DNA from: Lepidostoma basale | Taxonomy: Eukaryota > Arthropoda > Insecta > Trichoptera > Lepidostomatidae | Length of the DNA: 64,000 nucleotides | Direction of reading: 5' to 3' | Assembly (NCBI GenBank): GCA_022606425.2 | Contig: JAHDVF020000104.1 | Coordinates: forward strand, 124,001-188,000 | Part shown: piece by piece, positions 32,285 to 42,905 of the stretch | Position numbering within the stretch: the stretch's first letter is position 1 | Layout of the letters: the number at the start of each line of letters is the position of its first letter | Program-made: the position numbers and the translations under genes | Notes under the pieces: model-generated | Told to the model about the DNA's origin: nothing | Seen by the model: the letters and a program-made list of their open reading frames with translations, nothing else | Database searches by the model: none

Positions 32285-32545
32285 TTACCACAATTGTATT
32301 TTATTTTACGCGACAGTTGTTTCATCTACCGTAATTTTTTATTAAAACAGCTGTCGCGTAAAAATATTGTAAATTTAAAATGTATTTTCATATATTAGAT
32401 ATGAAATTTAGCTAAATAAACGCCGTATTTAATTAATAAAAAAAAAAAAAAAACTGTGATAAATAAAACAAAGTTATTTAAATTGAACAGTTCAAAATGT
32501 TATGTTATCATAGTGTTTCGGCCAAAACAATGGACTATGTAAAAT
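32285..32545. repeat. Hammerhead-like repeat, family D, head-to-head pair
   Basis: ACGCGACAGTTGTTTCATC on the left and AAAACAGCTGTCGCGTAAAA on the right are inverted halves. The cores between them are collapsed. The right body ends with the GTGTTTCGGCCAAAACAATG block. Confidence 0.5.
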
Positions 32546-32554
32546 AATTATTAT

Positions 32555-32635
32555 CAATTGTAATTTTAAAACATTGGATAATGCCCTAGCAAGGCGACAT
32601 ATGCCTCTCGCATATATATTTTTAAATTACGAATT
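32555..32635 (+). repeat. Hammerhead-like repeat, family A, partial
   Basis: TTGGATAATGCCCTAGCAAG, GCGACATATGCC. Stem GCC/GGC is kept but GAAAC is changed to GACAT. Confidence 0.4.
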
Positions 32636-32859
32636 TCATCATTATTAAAAATAAAATTAATTTAATTTCACAAACCAAAAAAATTTTCACTCATTTAAAG
32701 TTTAATAAAACTTTTATTGTACGAAAGTTTTAACCATTATTAAATATATTTTATATTTCTTAGATGTAATTTCCATTAAAACAAAAGAAACCTAAACTGC
32801 TTTATCATGGTATTATTTGCGATTTTTTCAGTGATTACAAATATTTTTGATATATTCAT

Positions 32860-32995
32860 TCTTCTGCTGGTGCTATGTCAGGTCCCCGTCTGGTGGTATG
32901 GTTGCGATCACTGCAGCAAACCCATCTCTGTCCTGCGCCACATGGAACGGGTTCTCAACAGGCCGAAGGAGGTGGTATCTTTCTCTCCTTAGCTT
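32860..32995 (-). pseudogene. LINE C-terminal fragment, RTE-like
   Basis: Minus strand reads RPVENPFHVAQDRDGFAAVI, ATIPPDGDLT and a stop, with a degenerate GAAGAATGAATAT tail. The AQDRDGFAAV element is typical of a LINE terminus. The plus-strand 61- and 161-codon frames here are shadows. Confidence 0.55.
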
Positions 32996-33059
32996 CCATA
33001 TGTTGATACGTTATATGAACGAAAAGACTTCGCTAAATATATCGTCTGATAACCATAAA

Positions 33060-33083
33060 TATTCATCATCATCATCATCATCA
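33060..33083 (-). repeat. TGA/GAT tail of the RTE element
   Basis: Seven or so ATC units on the plus strand form the element's 3' tail. The ORF stop codon is the first TGA of this tail. Confidence 0.85.
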
Positions 33084-35219
33084 TCAGCCGTCTGTCATCC
33101 ACTGCTGAATGTAGGCCTCTCCCAAAGCCCTCCACCGCCCCCTATCCATTGCCGCTCCCATCCATCCATGTCCAGCAATCCTCTTCAGATCGTCGGTCCA
33201 GCGGGCAGGGGGACGTCCAACTCTACGGAATCCTGTACGCGGTCTCCACTCCAGAACCCGTCTTCCCCATCGGCTGTCGGTTCTCCGACAGATATGGCCA
33301 GCCCACCGCCACTTCAGCCCGCCTATCCGTAGAGCCACCTCAGTCACCTTGGTTTGTTGTCGAATAAATTCGTTTCTAAATCTATCCCTCAAGGTTATTC
33401 CAAGCATGGCTCTTTCCATGGCGCGCTGGGCAACCTTGAATCTGTAGACTAGACCTTTTGTCAATGTCCACGTCTCGGCTCCGTATGTTATGACTGGCAA
33501 AACGCACTGGTTGAAGACTTTAGTCTTGAGGCATTGTGGTATTTTGGAAGTGAAAACATGACGTAATTTCCCAAAGGCTGCCCAACCCAACTGAATTCTT
33601 CGGTTGGCTTCTTTCTCGAAATTGTTTCGTCCTAATTGTATGATTTGGCCAAGATATGGGTATTCTTGTACCACTTCGAGAGCCGACCCATCGACGGTTA
33701 CTGATCCCGGGATAATATGTTCATTATACATGACTTTCGTCTTGTCCAAATTCATCCCGAGACCCACTCGTCTGGATGCAGTGTTCAGTTCATCTAGCAT
33801 GCCTTCTAGATGCCCAGCAGATTCCGCCAGAATAACAATGTCATCCGCAAAACGAAGGTGAGACATGTATTCGCCATTTATGTTGAGGCCACGTTCAGAC
33901 CAGTCCAAAGTTTTAAATATATCTTCCAAAGCACAAGTGAACAGCTTCGGAGATATCACATCCCCTTGTCTGACTCCCCGTTGCAGCTCAATCGGTTTGG
34001 TCTTCTGGTTTTGGATTTGAACGGACATTGTGGCGTTATTATAGAGGCATTTCAACACCTGTACGTAATTCCAATCAATCTGGTTTCGCTGCAGAGACTC
34101 CAGAACAGCCCAGGTCTCGACAGAGTCGAAGGCCTTCTCATAGTCCACAAAGGCAAGGCATAGGGGTCGATTATATTCTTCTGTTTTCTGGATAATCTGC
34201 CTAACTGTATGGATGTGGTCTATGGTGCTGAAGTTTGCTCTGAACCCAGCCTGCTCCGGAGGCTGAAAATCGTCAAATCTGCGGGAAAGACGGTTTGTTA
34301 TGACCCTTGAGAACAACTTATAAACGTGGCTTAGGAGTGAGATCGGCCTGTAGTTTTTTAACAAAGTCTTGTCTCCTTTTTTGAAAAAGAGGACCACGAT
34401 ACTTTCGCTCCACGCTTTCGGTGTGCATTCCTTACGCAGTACGGAATTAAACATTTTTTGTAGTGCGCATAGAATTGGGAGTCCTCCGGCTTTTAGAAGT
34501 TCTGTGGTGATTCCATCTTCTCCTGGTGCCTTGTTGTTTTTCAGCTGTCTCAGGGCCATCTCAATTTCATCTATGTTTATCTCTGGGAGATCGTCAGTAT
34601 GGTGGCGGGTTATTTTAGCTCTGGGATCACCATCTTCGTCATGTAGTACGGGCCTTGTAGCGTGTTTAGAGTAGAGACGTCCATAGTATTTTTCGACTTC
34701 CGCGAGTAACTCTGGTTTGGAGGTAACGATATTGCCGTCTTCATTTTTCAGTTTAGTCAGTTGGCTTCTGCCCAGTTTTTGTGTAAACACTTTGGACCCC
34801 CTATTCTGTTCAATTGCGTCCTTGATCATTTGTGTGTTTGCGTTTCGAAGATCCCTTCGAATCGCCGAATTGATCTGTTTACTCAAGTTTCGGGAAGTAA
34901 TTGAAGCCAAGCCGCTGGAAAGTTTGGACTTCTTTCCATCACGCTTCGTTGGAAAGTGTTTACGTCCGGTTTCGTATAGGATTTTTGTTATACATGTGTT
35001 CTCCTCGTCAACATTTTCGGTATCTTCTAACGCGTCAAATTGGTTTTTAAGTTCTAGTTGGAAATTATCGGAGCTCACATTGGCTTCCAGCAGATTTGGG
35101 CGGATAGTTGATCTCATCAGTCGAGTTCTCTCAATATTCATCACATATGAATATATATTTTTTATTGTATTGTAACTTTTATTTTCTGTATTAAATAACT
35201 TTTCGTTAATATTCTGCAT
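33084..35219 (-). CDS. RTE-type non-LTR retrotransposon reverse transcriptase, 5'-truncated
   Basis: A 711-residue frame without interruption. It would copy the element's RNA into DNA at a nicked target. Visible reverse transcriptase motifs: KAPGEDGI at about 230, RPISLL at 291, QAGFR at 323, FVDYEKAFDSV at 357 (first catalytic Asp), RQGDVISP at 417 and the catalytic FADD at 457-460. The thumb and C-terminal region follows with VQEYPYLG, YGAETWTLTK, VAQRAMERAMLG, WRWAGHI and VGRPPARWTDDL, which is usual for RTE-type elements. Full-length relatives carry an N-terminal endonuclease domain of about 220 residues, absent here. An in-frame TAA lies nine bases upstream of the first Met, and sequence beyond it is unrelated. 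The stop codon is formed by the TGA tail, so there is almost no 3' untranslated region. Lack of stops suggests a fairly young insertion, but without endonuclease or promoter it is probably inactive. Confidence 0.9.
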   Translation of the reverse strand: MQNINEKLFNTENKSYNTIKNIYSYVMNIERTRLMRSTIRPNLLEANVSSDNFQLELKNQFDALEDTENVDEENTCITKILYETGRKHFPTKRDGKKSKLSSGLASITSRNLSKQINSAIRRDLRNANTQMIKDAIEQNRGSKVFTQKLGRSQLTKLKNEDGNIVTSKPELLAEVEKYYGRLYSKHATRPVLHDEDGDPRAKITRHHTDDLPEINIDEIEMALRQLKNNKAPGEDGITTELLKAGGLPILCALQKMFNSVLRKECTPKAWSESIVVLFFKKGDKTLLKNYRPISLLSHVYKLFSRVITNRLSRRFDDFQPPEQAGFRANFSTIDHIHTVRQIIQKTEEYNRPLCLAFVDYEKAFDSVETWAVLESLQRNQIDWNYVQVLKCLYNNATMSVQIQNQKTKPIELQRGVRQGDVISPKLFTCALEDIFKTLDWSERGLNINGEYMSHLRFADDIVILAESAGHLEGMLDELNTASRRVGLGMNLDKTKVMYNEHIIPGSVTVDGSALEVVQEYPYLGQIIQLGRNNFEKEANRRIQLGWAAFGKLRHVFTSKIPQCLKTKVFNQCVLPVITYGAETWTLTKGLVYRFKVAQRAMERAMLGITLRDRFRNEFIRQQTKVTEVALRIGGLKWRWAGHICRRTDSRWGRRVLEWRPRTGFRRVGRPPARWTDDLKRIAGHGWMGAAMDRGRWRALGEAYIQQWMTDG

Positions 35220-35895
35220 TATCTGTTATTTCTGACGTTAATTAATAGCTATTCATAACATATGACATATAATGGATGCGTTCCTTATATAAATAACAAT
35301 CATTCTAGCTAATTGTAACCCCATTCCAGTCAAAATAGTTCCATCGAGATTAAACTATTTTGAATTTGGACTGAATTCCAAATTAAACATTATCTAAAGA
35401 ATCGATCGCAACGATTGGCTCGTGTCCTCGTTGTGTCGCTGCCGGATCTGCAATAACTCTTTACCCCCTTTCCTAATGTAATCAAAACCTCGTTGGATGA
35501 GGTGTCGGTTCTGGAACTAAAGAGATAAAAGTCGTCAAGGGCCGCGGGGGAGCAGTCTCAGCTAGTTTAACTGCTGTTTCGGCCTACATTGGCATTATTG
35601 TTAAGTACATTTTAGACAGTTGGAGCCAAGTTTGTTCGGTGCTATCGTTAATTCGTTAAACCGACACCAGGCCAATCTTATTTGCTTGCTGCGGGGATGG
35701 AATTTCTAGACTAACGTATTATTGTCATTTTATTGTTATGTAATGTGATTCCGAAATGTATACAAAACCAGTGTAGGAGAGAACCATCAGCCATAATTAA
35801 CATTACTTACTTATTAATTTAATCTCAACAAACAATTATAAATACATTTCTTTTTCAATAGACAACTTCTTTCTTATTATATATGTAGTAGGCTT
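35220..35895. other. Unique, GC-richer stretch
   Basis: From about 35330 to 35700 the composition is less AT-rich than most of the window and no block recurs elsewhere. No frame longer than about 40 codons is convincing. It could be old unique host sequence flanking the RTE insertion. Confidence 0.4.
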
Positions 35896-35899
35896 CCAC

Positions 35900-36145
35900 T
35901 TGTGTTTAACCTGGGCTATTTGTCATAAGTACTAATAATAATAATTATTAATACTAATTTACAAATAGCCCAGTTTAATTTTGAAATTTATATTATTGTG
36001 TCTAATTTTAAATGCGTTTATTATATTAGTCTTTATTTGTTTAGTTTTTATTAGATTTTTACACCTGAATATGGAGGTATCCTCCGAAACATGTTGTGTT
36101 TTTTTAAATATTTTGTGGATTAAACGAAGTTATTTTCATTTTCCT
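35900..36145 (+). repeat. Hammerhead-like repeat, family C
   Basis: 36065-36095: CTGAATA, extra T, perfect stem GGAGG/CCTCC with loop TAT, GAAAC, AT, GTT. Upstream, GGGCTATTTGTCATAAGTAC and its near-complement AATACTAATTTACAAATAGCCC form an inverted pair. Confidence 0.55.
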
Positions 36146-36300
36146 AAGTACATTATTATGGAATTCCACAGTATTAATGCCTTAGGGTTCAATACATTTT
36201 AATAATTGTTTCTGGAACTATGATGTAAAACTCCATATTAAACAATTATTTGAATAAAAACATCTGTTTTCTAGAAGTTTTATTATATATTTTTTTTTAT
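36146..36300 (-). repeat. Family A body fragment
   Basis: GGAACTATGATGTAAAACTC, CATATTAAACAATTA, AAAACATCTGTTTTCTAGAA. The core is not included. Confidence 0.4.
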
Positions 36301-36539
36301 TATTATTTATGTTTCGTCATTTTCATTCTGACATTTTCATTCATAATAATCACTTTATTTATATTTATTAGGAATCTATTCTCATATATCTCGTAATAAA
36401 ATACAATTTAGTAATCTTCTTCTTCTTCGTGTGAAAATTCTCCTAAAAATGGCATTTTACCATCTCTATTTCTTCCCTCGTCATTGTGGCACAAGGTTTT
36501 TCAGACTCTGTGTGGTTTCCAGAGGCGCCGAGTGTTATA

Positions 36540-36890
36540 ATTTCATAAAAATCATTATCATCGACTGTCCGTCGCATCGTGGATGTGGGTCCTCATGTGA
36601 CCAAATTGTCCGAACCTGAATCCATACACTCTGAGGCATATAGAGTAGCGGAAGATGTTGGCATTGCACCGTCTCCCGATGGTCTTTCATTTCGTCTCCT
36701 TTTTCTCTCTACGGGGTCGTTTCTGCGCTATACTCCAAAGTCCTGCATGCCGTTATGTAGTGTTATTCTTCAAATAAGTCTGTCATCTGCAATCTTTTCC
36801 CAGTATTCTCTATCAATGTTAGTCTTTTAGAAGTTTGCTTTTAGGGAGTCTTTGAAGCGTTGACAGCTGAGAGAACAGAATTTTGGATCC
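36540..36890 (-). pseudogene. LINE C-terminal fragment with zinc-finger-like end
   Basis: Minus strand with frameshifts reads SAVKALQRLPKSKLLKD, ...RILGKDCR, then CNANIFRYSICLRVYGFRFG and QFGHMRTHIHDA. This parallels a LINE end in which RW..L....G. is followed by a C..CGR.C.SRIGLFSHMRTH finger. It lacks the central Cys pair. A short ATG-rich tail lies at 36545-36565. Confidence 0.5.
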
Positions 36891-37630
36891 TTCAAATTCC
36901 ATTATCACCACACGCGAAGGCAATTTCCTCACTCAAATAATCATAATGTTATATTAAAAAAAGAGACGTCTTAAGTTGACGTCTAAGCGCAGAATATATG
37001 AAAACATAGTACATATTTCTTTTGGTTAGCGGTAGTGACAGTGAAGGTAGCGTAATGGAAGTTTTAAATTTTAATCTCCTATCTGTCAGTCTCTGCTCCG
37101 CGAACCGTGCCACCACCGGTACTAGGTTAATAATAAAAGGTCATACCTGTACATCGTGTATTCGTGCGCATATGATATTTACACTATGTAAGATACCCAG
37201 CCTCACTGAAATAATTTATCTTTGAAAAGGTGAGAACGGGTCTCTGAGGCAGTAAAACTATTCGCCCATTAATAGTGACCACATTAGAATTGTGGTTAAA
37301 TCAGACGTAAATAATTTAATTGATATAATTTCTCGTTTCTTATTTTTTTATGCTATTTTGTTATTTTTTACATTTTCATTATTTTTCTTCTTGTTATTGT
37401 TCCTCTGCTATCGGAGATTAAACAACATCTTGGATATTTCTACTTTTGATACAGCAGCTCCAAGCAGGGATGTTATATTGCAACAGAACTATTCTCCAAG
37501 GTTTTCTTTCGAACACTTTTACATATAAATACAGGTGTTTTCGCACACTATAATGGTGATTAGTAATCAATTAAATTAAAGGGATGATAAGATATGTGAT
37601 AAAAAACTGTTCGTCCCTCAATCCAATTAG
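36891..37630. other. No gene recognised
   Basis: Frames of 67 and 78 codons at 37022 and 37292 show hydrophobic or composition-biased text only. No repeat shared within the window. Confidence 0.4.
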
Positions 37631-37632
37631 AC

Positions 37633-37912
37633 CATAGGTTTCCAATCTTTTCTGGGCCACCGCCCTTTTTAAAAATAAATGTTCAACGCTCCCTCCCATA
37701 AAAGTTATTCGAAATATGGGAAAATGATTACAATACATACAATAACAAAATAAATCAATATTTAAGTTTAATTTGCTTTATTAGTACCTACGTGATTAGC
37801 GTGTTTTCTTTTGTCTTTTTTGACTATATTTTTTTATCTGCTACTGCTACTGCCTCACTGAAAGTCTCAAACGCCCACAAGGGGGCGTTATCGCCTACTT
37901 TGAGAACCTAGG
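37633..37912. mobile_element. hAT-like non-autonomous element with 8-bp target duplication
   Basis: AATTAGAC flanks both sides (37625-37632 and 37913-37920). Ends read CATAGGTTTCCAATC and, inward from the right, CCTAGGTTCTCAAAG: imperfect inverted repeats. GGGCCACCGCCC follows the left end. The element at 47480-47720 shares the left end. No transposase. Confidence 0.7.
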
Positions 37913-37929
37913 AATTAGACGGATCCTGT

Positions 37930-38365
37930 ATAGTAGTTTGGTAGCTATCCGTGACTTTATCCCACGGCATTCCTCTTGGGAATGCTGGGAACCAATAGTT
38001 TGCTAATGAGGAGGGGTGGGTGCACACGTACACATTTCATCAGATTTATCAGGGGATTCTTTGAGACCGTCATCTTGGAGGCTATCAATCTTTATGTTCC
38101 GGATGGTTACTTTCGACATGCCAGCACATACTGTTTTATCTCCCAGAATGCAGAACCAACCTGCTTCTGGTGATACCGGTGGGGAGAGCAATCACACTGC
38201 TGAACATGATCGCTTCGCGGATCGACGTCTTTCGTATTCGTGAAAGTACGTTCAGAAGGCATTCAATGTTACCTGTTCTCAATAGATGTCTGTTGTTACT
38301 ATTGTTGTTGTTTGTAATATATTTTGAGGAAATAAACTGATTTGATATATGACCCGGCCCAACCA
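37930..38365 (+). pseudogene. LINE family Q 3' end
   Basis: The frame from 37976 reads GMLGTNSLLMRRGGCTRTHF, IRFIRGFFETVILEAINLYV, PDGYF, then shifts. The DNA then matches the RTNLPLV...GRAI..LN and IDVFRIRESTFRR segments, with a deletion before the TTACCTGTTCTCAATAG block. Tail AATAAACTGATTTGAT. Confidence 0.75.
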
Positions 38366-38369
38366 TTAC

Positions 38370-39300
38370 TTTTACCATTTAAAACCCGTTTTATAGTTAT
38401 TATAGAAAGTTTTAACTTTAAGAGGTTCTTAAATAATTATGAATAATAGTCTTAAATGATAATATCCCCTATTTTGCTTCCAATTCACAATTAAAAATAA
38501 ATGTAATCATGAAAATTTGTGCATTTACAATAACTGTCATATAAAATAACATTTTTTAACCATCATTAGGACTCGAATGACTGGAAATGTCACGGTGGGA
38601 CATATCCTCGAATGTGTACATAATAATATGCTGTTATCGTCAGCTTGCTTGAAAATAGCAATACTCTCAATATTTTCGACTTTCTGGCATCCTAGAGTAG
38701 TCCTTGTGATCACACATCTTATCATCAGGGACATAGGAGTTAGGGAGAAGGCTTATGACGTAACATCGACGCCTCTAAACCTAGACCCACTAGCTAAAGG
38801 AAGGTAACCCTAAAGAAAATTCCTGGAGAAGGCAATGGAGAACCACTACAGTAATGCTTCCAAGGAAATCACTGTGTCAAGAGAGCATTCGCATCAGTGA
38901 TCCCCATCATCGGGGAACCTAACACGTTATCGGAAAAATATATTTTTTTGAGTTTTTATTTTTAAAATTCTTCCAGTAAAATACATTTAAATTTCATAAA
39001 ACTATCTAGTACATTCATCAATCACTATTTTTTTCTGTGAGGAAATTTCCAATGATTGAATTTTAAAACATAACCGTACGTAAATATTTATAAAACTTAT
39101 CTTTGATTGAAATTCATAGAACTTTACTTGGTAACCAACAAAAAACCATACGTATGATTGCAAAATTTGGAGATATGTGGGATTAACAAACCATGCAGGA
39201 CTTTGAGACCACACGAGTGGAGGCAATGAACTCAGACTGCTGTACCTGCATATTACAATAGCGAAATACATTGCATGGACAATCAAAACACCTGACACAA
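38370..39300. other. No gene recognised
   Basis: Frames of 65, 76 and 98 codons occur but none looks like a known protein. At 38810-38930 GGAGAAGGCAATGGAGAACC is a coherent, GC-richer block of unknown origin. Confidence 0.4.
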
Positions 39301-39314
39301 TAGATTCTCAGCCT

Positions 39315-39440
39315 AACGAAGCCGATAGCCGAGTGCAAAAAATGATGAATCAGGACCCGGGTTCATACACAAAGGTTACTAGAGGTTGTCTGGCAGAGTA
39401 TCGTGTGCAAAAGAAGCAAAACATATAAAAGCCGTACAGC
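39315..39440 (+). repeat. Possible second tRNA-derived repeat
   Basis: AGCCGATAGCCGAGTGCAAA resembles a polymerase III A box, and GGACCCGGGTTCATACAC a degenerate B box, about 35 bp apart. No second copy in the window, so it is weakly supported. Confidence 0.25.
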
Positions 39441-40425
39441 CAACCACGTCAGTCATTATTCCGACTTCTAACGTTACCAAGTCTACGTCACGAAGGATCT
39501 CGGACTCCGTCTCGCCGATCTACAAATCAACTCGACTTCGTAAGATAGCTTCTGGCGAATCTTCGCTTCAGCTAAACGACACTACATAACATCATCCTCA
39601 GCTGCTCGCCGCCCGGACTCCGCCCCGCAGCTATCGACACCCTGCGTAGTTATACCGACGTGTTCAACACCCTCACCACCTCACCAAATATAACAAAAAT
39701 AATATTTGTGATTTTATTTCGTGAACTTTTTATGATGGAAGGTTTTAAATTTTTTGTAAACCGATATGACACCAATATTGTGTATAGAAATAATTTATGA
39801 TTGGGTTACTTAATATTTCATAGAGGAAATTTCGCCGTTAAGAAGACAAGGTGATAAATAATCGCTATAAAAATGGTTCCATGCGTGAGAAGAAACACTT
39901 ATAGTGACAAAGGTGCCACATATAAATCAAACTATATTTTATTGCTGTCTTGCCAATAAAAAATTAGTTGTGTGAAATCATAAATCCTTTTCTATTCACG
40001 AGTTGAGCTCATTTCGAATTCTCATGTTTGATGTCGAAATAATCATATTATTAGTGTCCTGAAACAGCGCAAAAGTTATTATCCTGTAATATAAAAATGA
40101 GCATCGATAGATGAGTACATTTGATAAAGGTAATTCAATTCTATATCCAAGAACTCAAGCTCACATCTGTGTCCTTTTGGTAGGGTCGGTTAATATTATA
40201 TGATACCATAAAATATTTACAAACTTTTGCGGCTTCCAGAAATATGTATGTCAGATTCTGTATTGTATTCATACTTATGTATCAGTAAATAATATTTCAA
40301 TGTAATAAAAAAGTGATTAGTTTTTAATTTAAGATTCAAATAAAAATGAATGGATACACAATAAATATAATACTACAAAATCAGGAATAACCAAAGAAAT
40401 GTGAGGTTATATTTTATTCTTCATC
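39441..40425. other. No feature recognised
   Basis: 39440-39680 is GC-richer with a 67-codon frame (39386-39589) rich in Ser/Thr. The remainder is AT-rich with nothing assigned. Confidence 0.35.
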
Positions 40426-40429
40426 TTCT

Positions 40430-40620
40430 TCAGCCTATTGCTGTCCACTCCCTGGACAAAGGCCTACTCCATTTGCTTCCACTTCACTCTGTCTTGTGCA
40501 GACTGCATCCACGTTATTCCAACATGTCGGTTCAGGTCATCTTTCTACCGTAGTTACGGTTTCCCTGCACTTCTCTTTGCCGTCCATGGTCTCCAAATCA
40601 GCAGTCTTCATGTCTAACAT
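40430..40620 (-). pseudogene. RTE-like LINE 3' end
   Basis: Minus-strand counterpart of 14395-14585: AAGAGAAGTGCAGGGAAACC, then the DDL-like segment, QDRVKWKQME-like text and GAAGATGAAG tail. Frame disrupted by stops. Confidence 0.6.
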
Positions 40621-40764
40621 TTAATATTTTAATATTTCTTTTTACGTAAATCACAAATATCAAAACAATTCTTAAATAAATTAAATAATAACAAAACAAT
40701 TCTCAATTGACAATTCTAAAATATAAACTCAACATGTTTCTTCTGAATTGCACACACTAAGAAT

Positions 40765-41005
40765 ATACATCTTTCGTGGCCGAGTGGCAAGTGCTACGAC
40801 TGCCACCGAAGGTCTCGGGTTCGATTCCCGGCGATGGCAGTGTGATTGTCACACTGTCTTTGGTCTGGTGTAGAATTCACGTGACAATAAAATGGCGATA
40901 GATTAGCTACCTATCACATGTCATGAGAATCAATATGATAGCTATATATTTTAAATTAATTATTATGTAAAGAGCTATTCAACAAAATAATAATAATAAT
41001 AATAA
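40765..41005 (+). repeat. tRNA-derived SINE, best copy
   Basis: A-box-like TGGCCGAGTGG at 40777-40787 and B-box GGTTCGATTCC at 40818-40828, spaced 30 bp, as in tRNA genes. A tRNA-unrelated body follows (TGGTCTGGTGTAGAATTC, GATAGATTAGCTACCTATCA), ending in an AATAATAAT tail. A second full-length copy is at 59176-59432 and pieces at 7188 and 44600. Such elements are transcribed by RNA polymerase III and mobilised by a LINE. No clean anticodon arm is visible, so it is not a tRNA gene. Confidence 0.85.
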
Positions 41006-41500
41006 AACTTAAACCATATTTTAATATATACACAAATTACAAGTTTTCAAAATTTTATAAAATATCTCAGATGACTATTTAATTTCGATGATCCAATTCA
41101 ATACATATTTTATGTCATTTTTTCTTTGTTTGTGGTTAGTAGTTATAATTATTATTATTTTGTTGAATCGCATATTACTTTATTAATGTACGTTTACAAC
41201 ATAAAGTGTTTGCAAATATTAAAGAAATATGTTTAATGATTACTGAATTAGGTATCAAATTCCAGACACCATCTCCTTTTAACGGAAAAGCTTGCATAAG
41301 TATTTTCCCCAAAAACGCTCAAATTACCCTAATCTAAGGATCGCGTGCGATTTTTTATAAGTAATACATCTCTCTTTTATTATACCTACGTATCTTTCAA
41401 TATTAATTTACTTTACAACGATGTTTTTTTCGTATTTATTTTGCAGCCTTGACCCCTTCCAAACCTTGTATTACAAATTGTTAGATTTTACGATGGAATA
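41006..41500. other. AT-rich; SINE tail fragment at about 41140-41185
   Basis: AATTATTATTATTTTGTTGA on the minus strand matches the SINE 3' end (CAACAAAATAATAAT). Nothing else assigned. Confidence 0.4.
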
Positions 41501-41502
41501 TA

Positions 41503-42013
41503 CAGTAGCGAGCACAGAAATCTTTTCACACTGAAAATATCGTTTTTTTGTAATTATATATATATTTTTTTGTGATTCCTTGATAGCTTTTCTCTCCAAA
41601 TTATTAAGCAACACTGTTTAAAGATGATCTGCAAGAAAAGTGCCTTGTTAGGGATCAAAAATTTTTTTTTTCTTAATTTTAGAGTTAATTTACAAAAGTA
41701 CTGATTTTGTTGGTTTTTGATAATTGTTAGTGTTATATGCCTATGTAATTTTATTTGAAATAAATATGTGTTTATTTAAATTATGTGAGCATTTTTAAAT
41801 TTTGTGACAAAAAATCGAAAATCTACAAATTAACTCTAAAATTAAGAAAAAAAAAAATTTGATCCCTAAGAAGGCACTTTTCTTGCAGATCATCTTTAAA
41901 CAGTGTTGCTTAATAATTTGGAGTGAAAAGCTATCAAGAAATCACAAAAAAAAAATATACAATTACAAAAAACCGATATTTTCAGTGTGAAAAGATTTCT
42001 GTGCTCGCTACTG
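41503..42013. mobile_element. Tc1-like MITE with about 200-bp arms
   Basis: CAGTAGCGAGCACAGAAATC at 41503 and its reverse complement ending at 42013, both flanked by TA, the target duplication of Tc1/mariner elements. Inversion continues for most of the length (GATGATCTGCAAGAAAAGTG and its complement), leaving a loop of about 130 bp. No transposase. Confidence 0.85.
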
Positions 42014-42587
42014 TAAATATATTCAGGTTCTCGCGATGTTTAGCTTATATGTTGACGGACCAACAATGGATTGATTCCCTTATTCTGGATTCTGCTCTTG
42101 CTCGTGAATAAGATTGGATTTTATGGAACGCTTTATTAGTCGAGCCAATGGCAGGGCAAAAGATAACAAAAGGATCGATACAAGAAGGTTTCCCGTACAT
42201 AATAAACATATCCGACGAATCGGCAAGCGTATCTCTCGTCATATTACGAGAAATTTACGACCGGCGGGGATGACAAGTTTCTAAGGTGATTTTTTTCTAC
42301 GATTTATAGCCCGTAATCATCGTCGATATATCCGGAGCCTGCTGGTCATCATCTTTATTATTTTCCGTTTGATTCTGAATAAGTTATTTTAGTACGTTAT
42401 TATATGAAAATGACTTTACGACATCCAAAACAATATAAAGATTTTCCTATAAACATATTTTTTATGACGTTTCTATTCGACTATTTGTTAAGATATTAAG
42501 CACAGAGTCGTGAAAGACCGAGAAAAACTTAGCAAGATCAGAATAAACTAATTTTTAAAAAGATTTCAAAAGATTTTCAGTATATTT

Positions 42588-42817
42588 GAATCGCGTTTTT
42601 CAGAAGTAGCACACATCCAGTAACCCCAACTTTACAGGACGGACGAAAACTGTCTGGTACAAAATTTTCCTACAATATATATAATAAGGAGTACAATAGA
42701 CAAATGTGTATTGAAAAAAATATAATAATTTTAGAAAAAATTTGTACCAGACAGTTTTTTGTCCGTCCTGTAAAGTTGAGGTTACTGGATGTGTGCTACT
42801 TCTGAAAAACACGATTC
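42588..42817. mobile_element. Short palindromic MITE
   Basis: About 75-bp arms: GAATCG(C/T)GTTTTTCAGAAG, AGCACACATCCAGTAACC, TTACAGGACGGACGAAAACT, and their complements. The loop holds ATATATAATAAGGAGTACA. Superfamily not assigned. Confidence 0.75.
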
Positions 42818-42839
42818 ATTTTCTCAAAAGATATTACAA

Positions 42840-42905
42840 ACAATTATTATAGTTTAAGACATCTATTGAGAACAGGTAAAATATAATAAATATATAATAC
42901 CAGGA
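42840..42905 (-). pseudogene. LINE family Q 3' untranslated fragment
   Basis: Minus strand reads CCTGGTATTATATATTTATT, then TTTTACCTGTTCTCAATAGA, as at 11455-11500. Confidence 0.55.

Noticed and set aside
33149..35175. Several plus-strand frames of 72-152 codons
   Set aside because: They are antisense shadows of the intact reverse transcriptase frame on the minus strand.
40777..40845. tRNA gene from A and B boxes
   Set aside because: No proper acceptor or anticodon arm could be folded, and the same head is attached to a repeated body in other places; it is a SINE.
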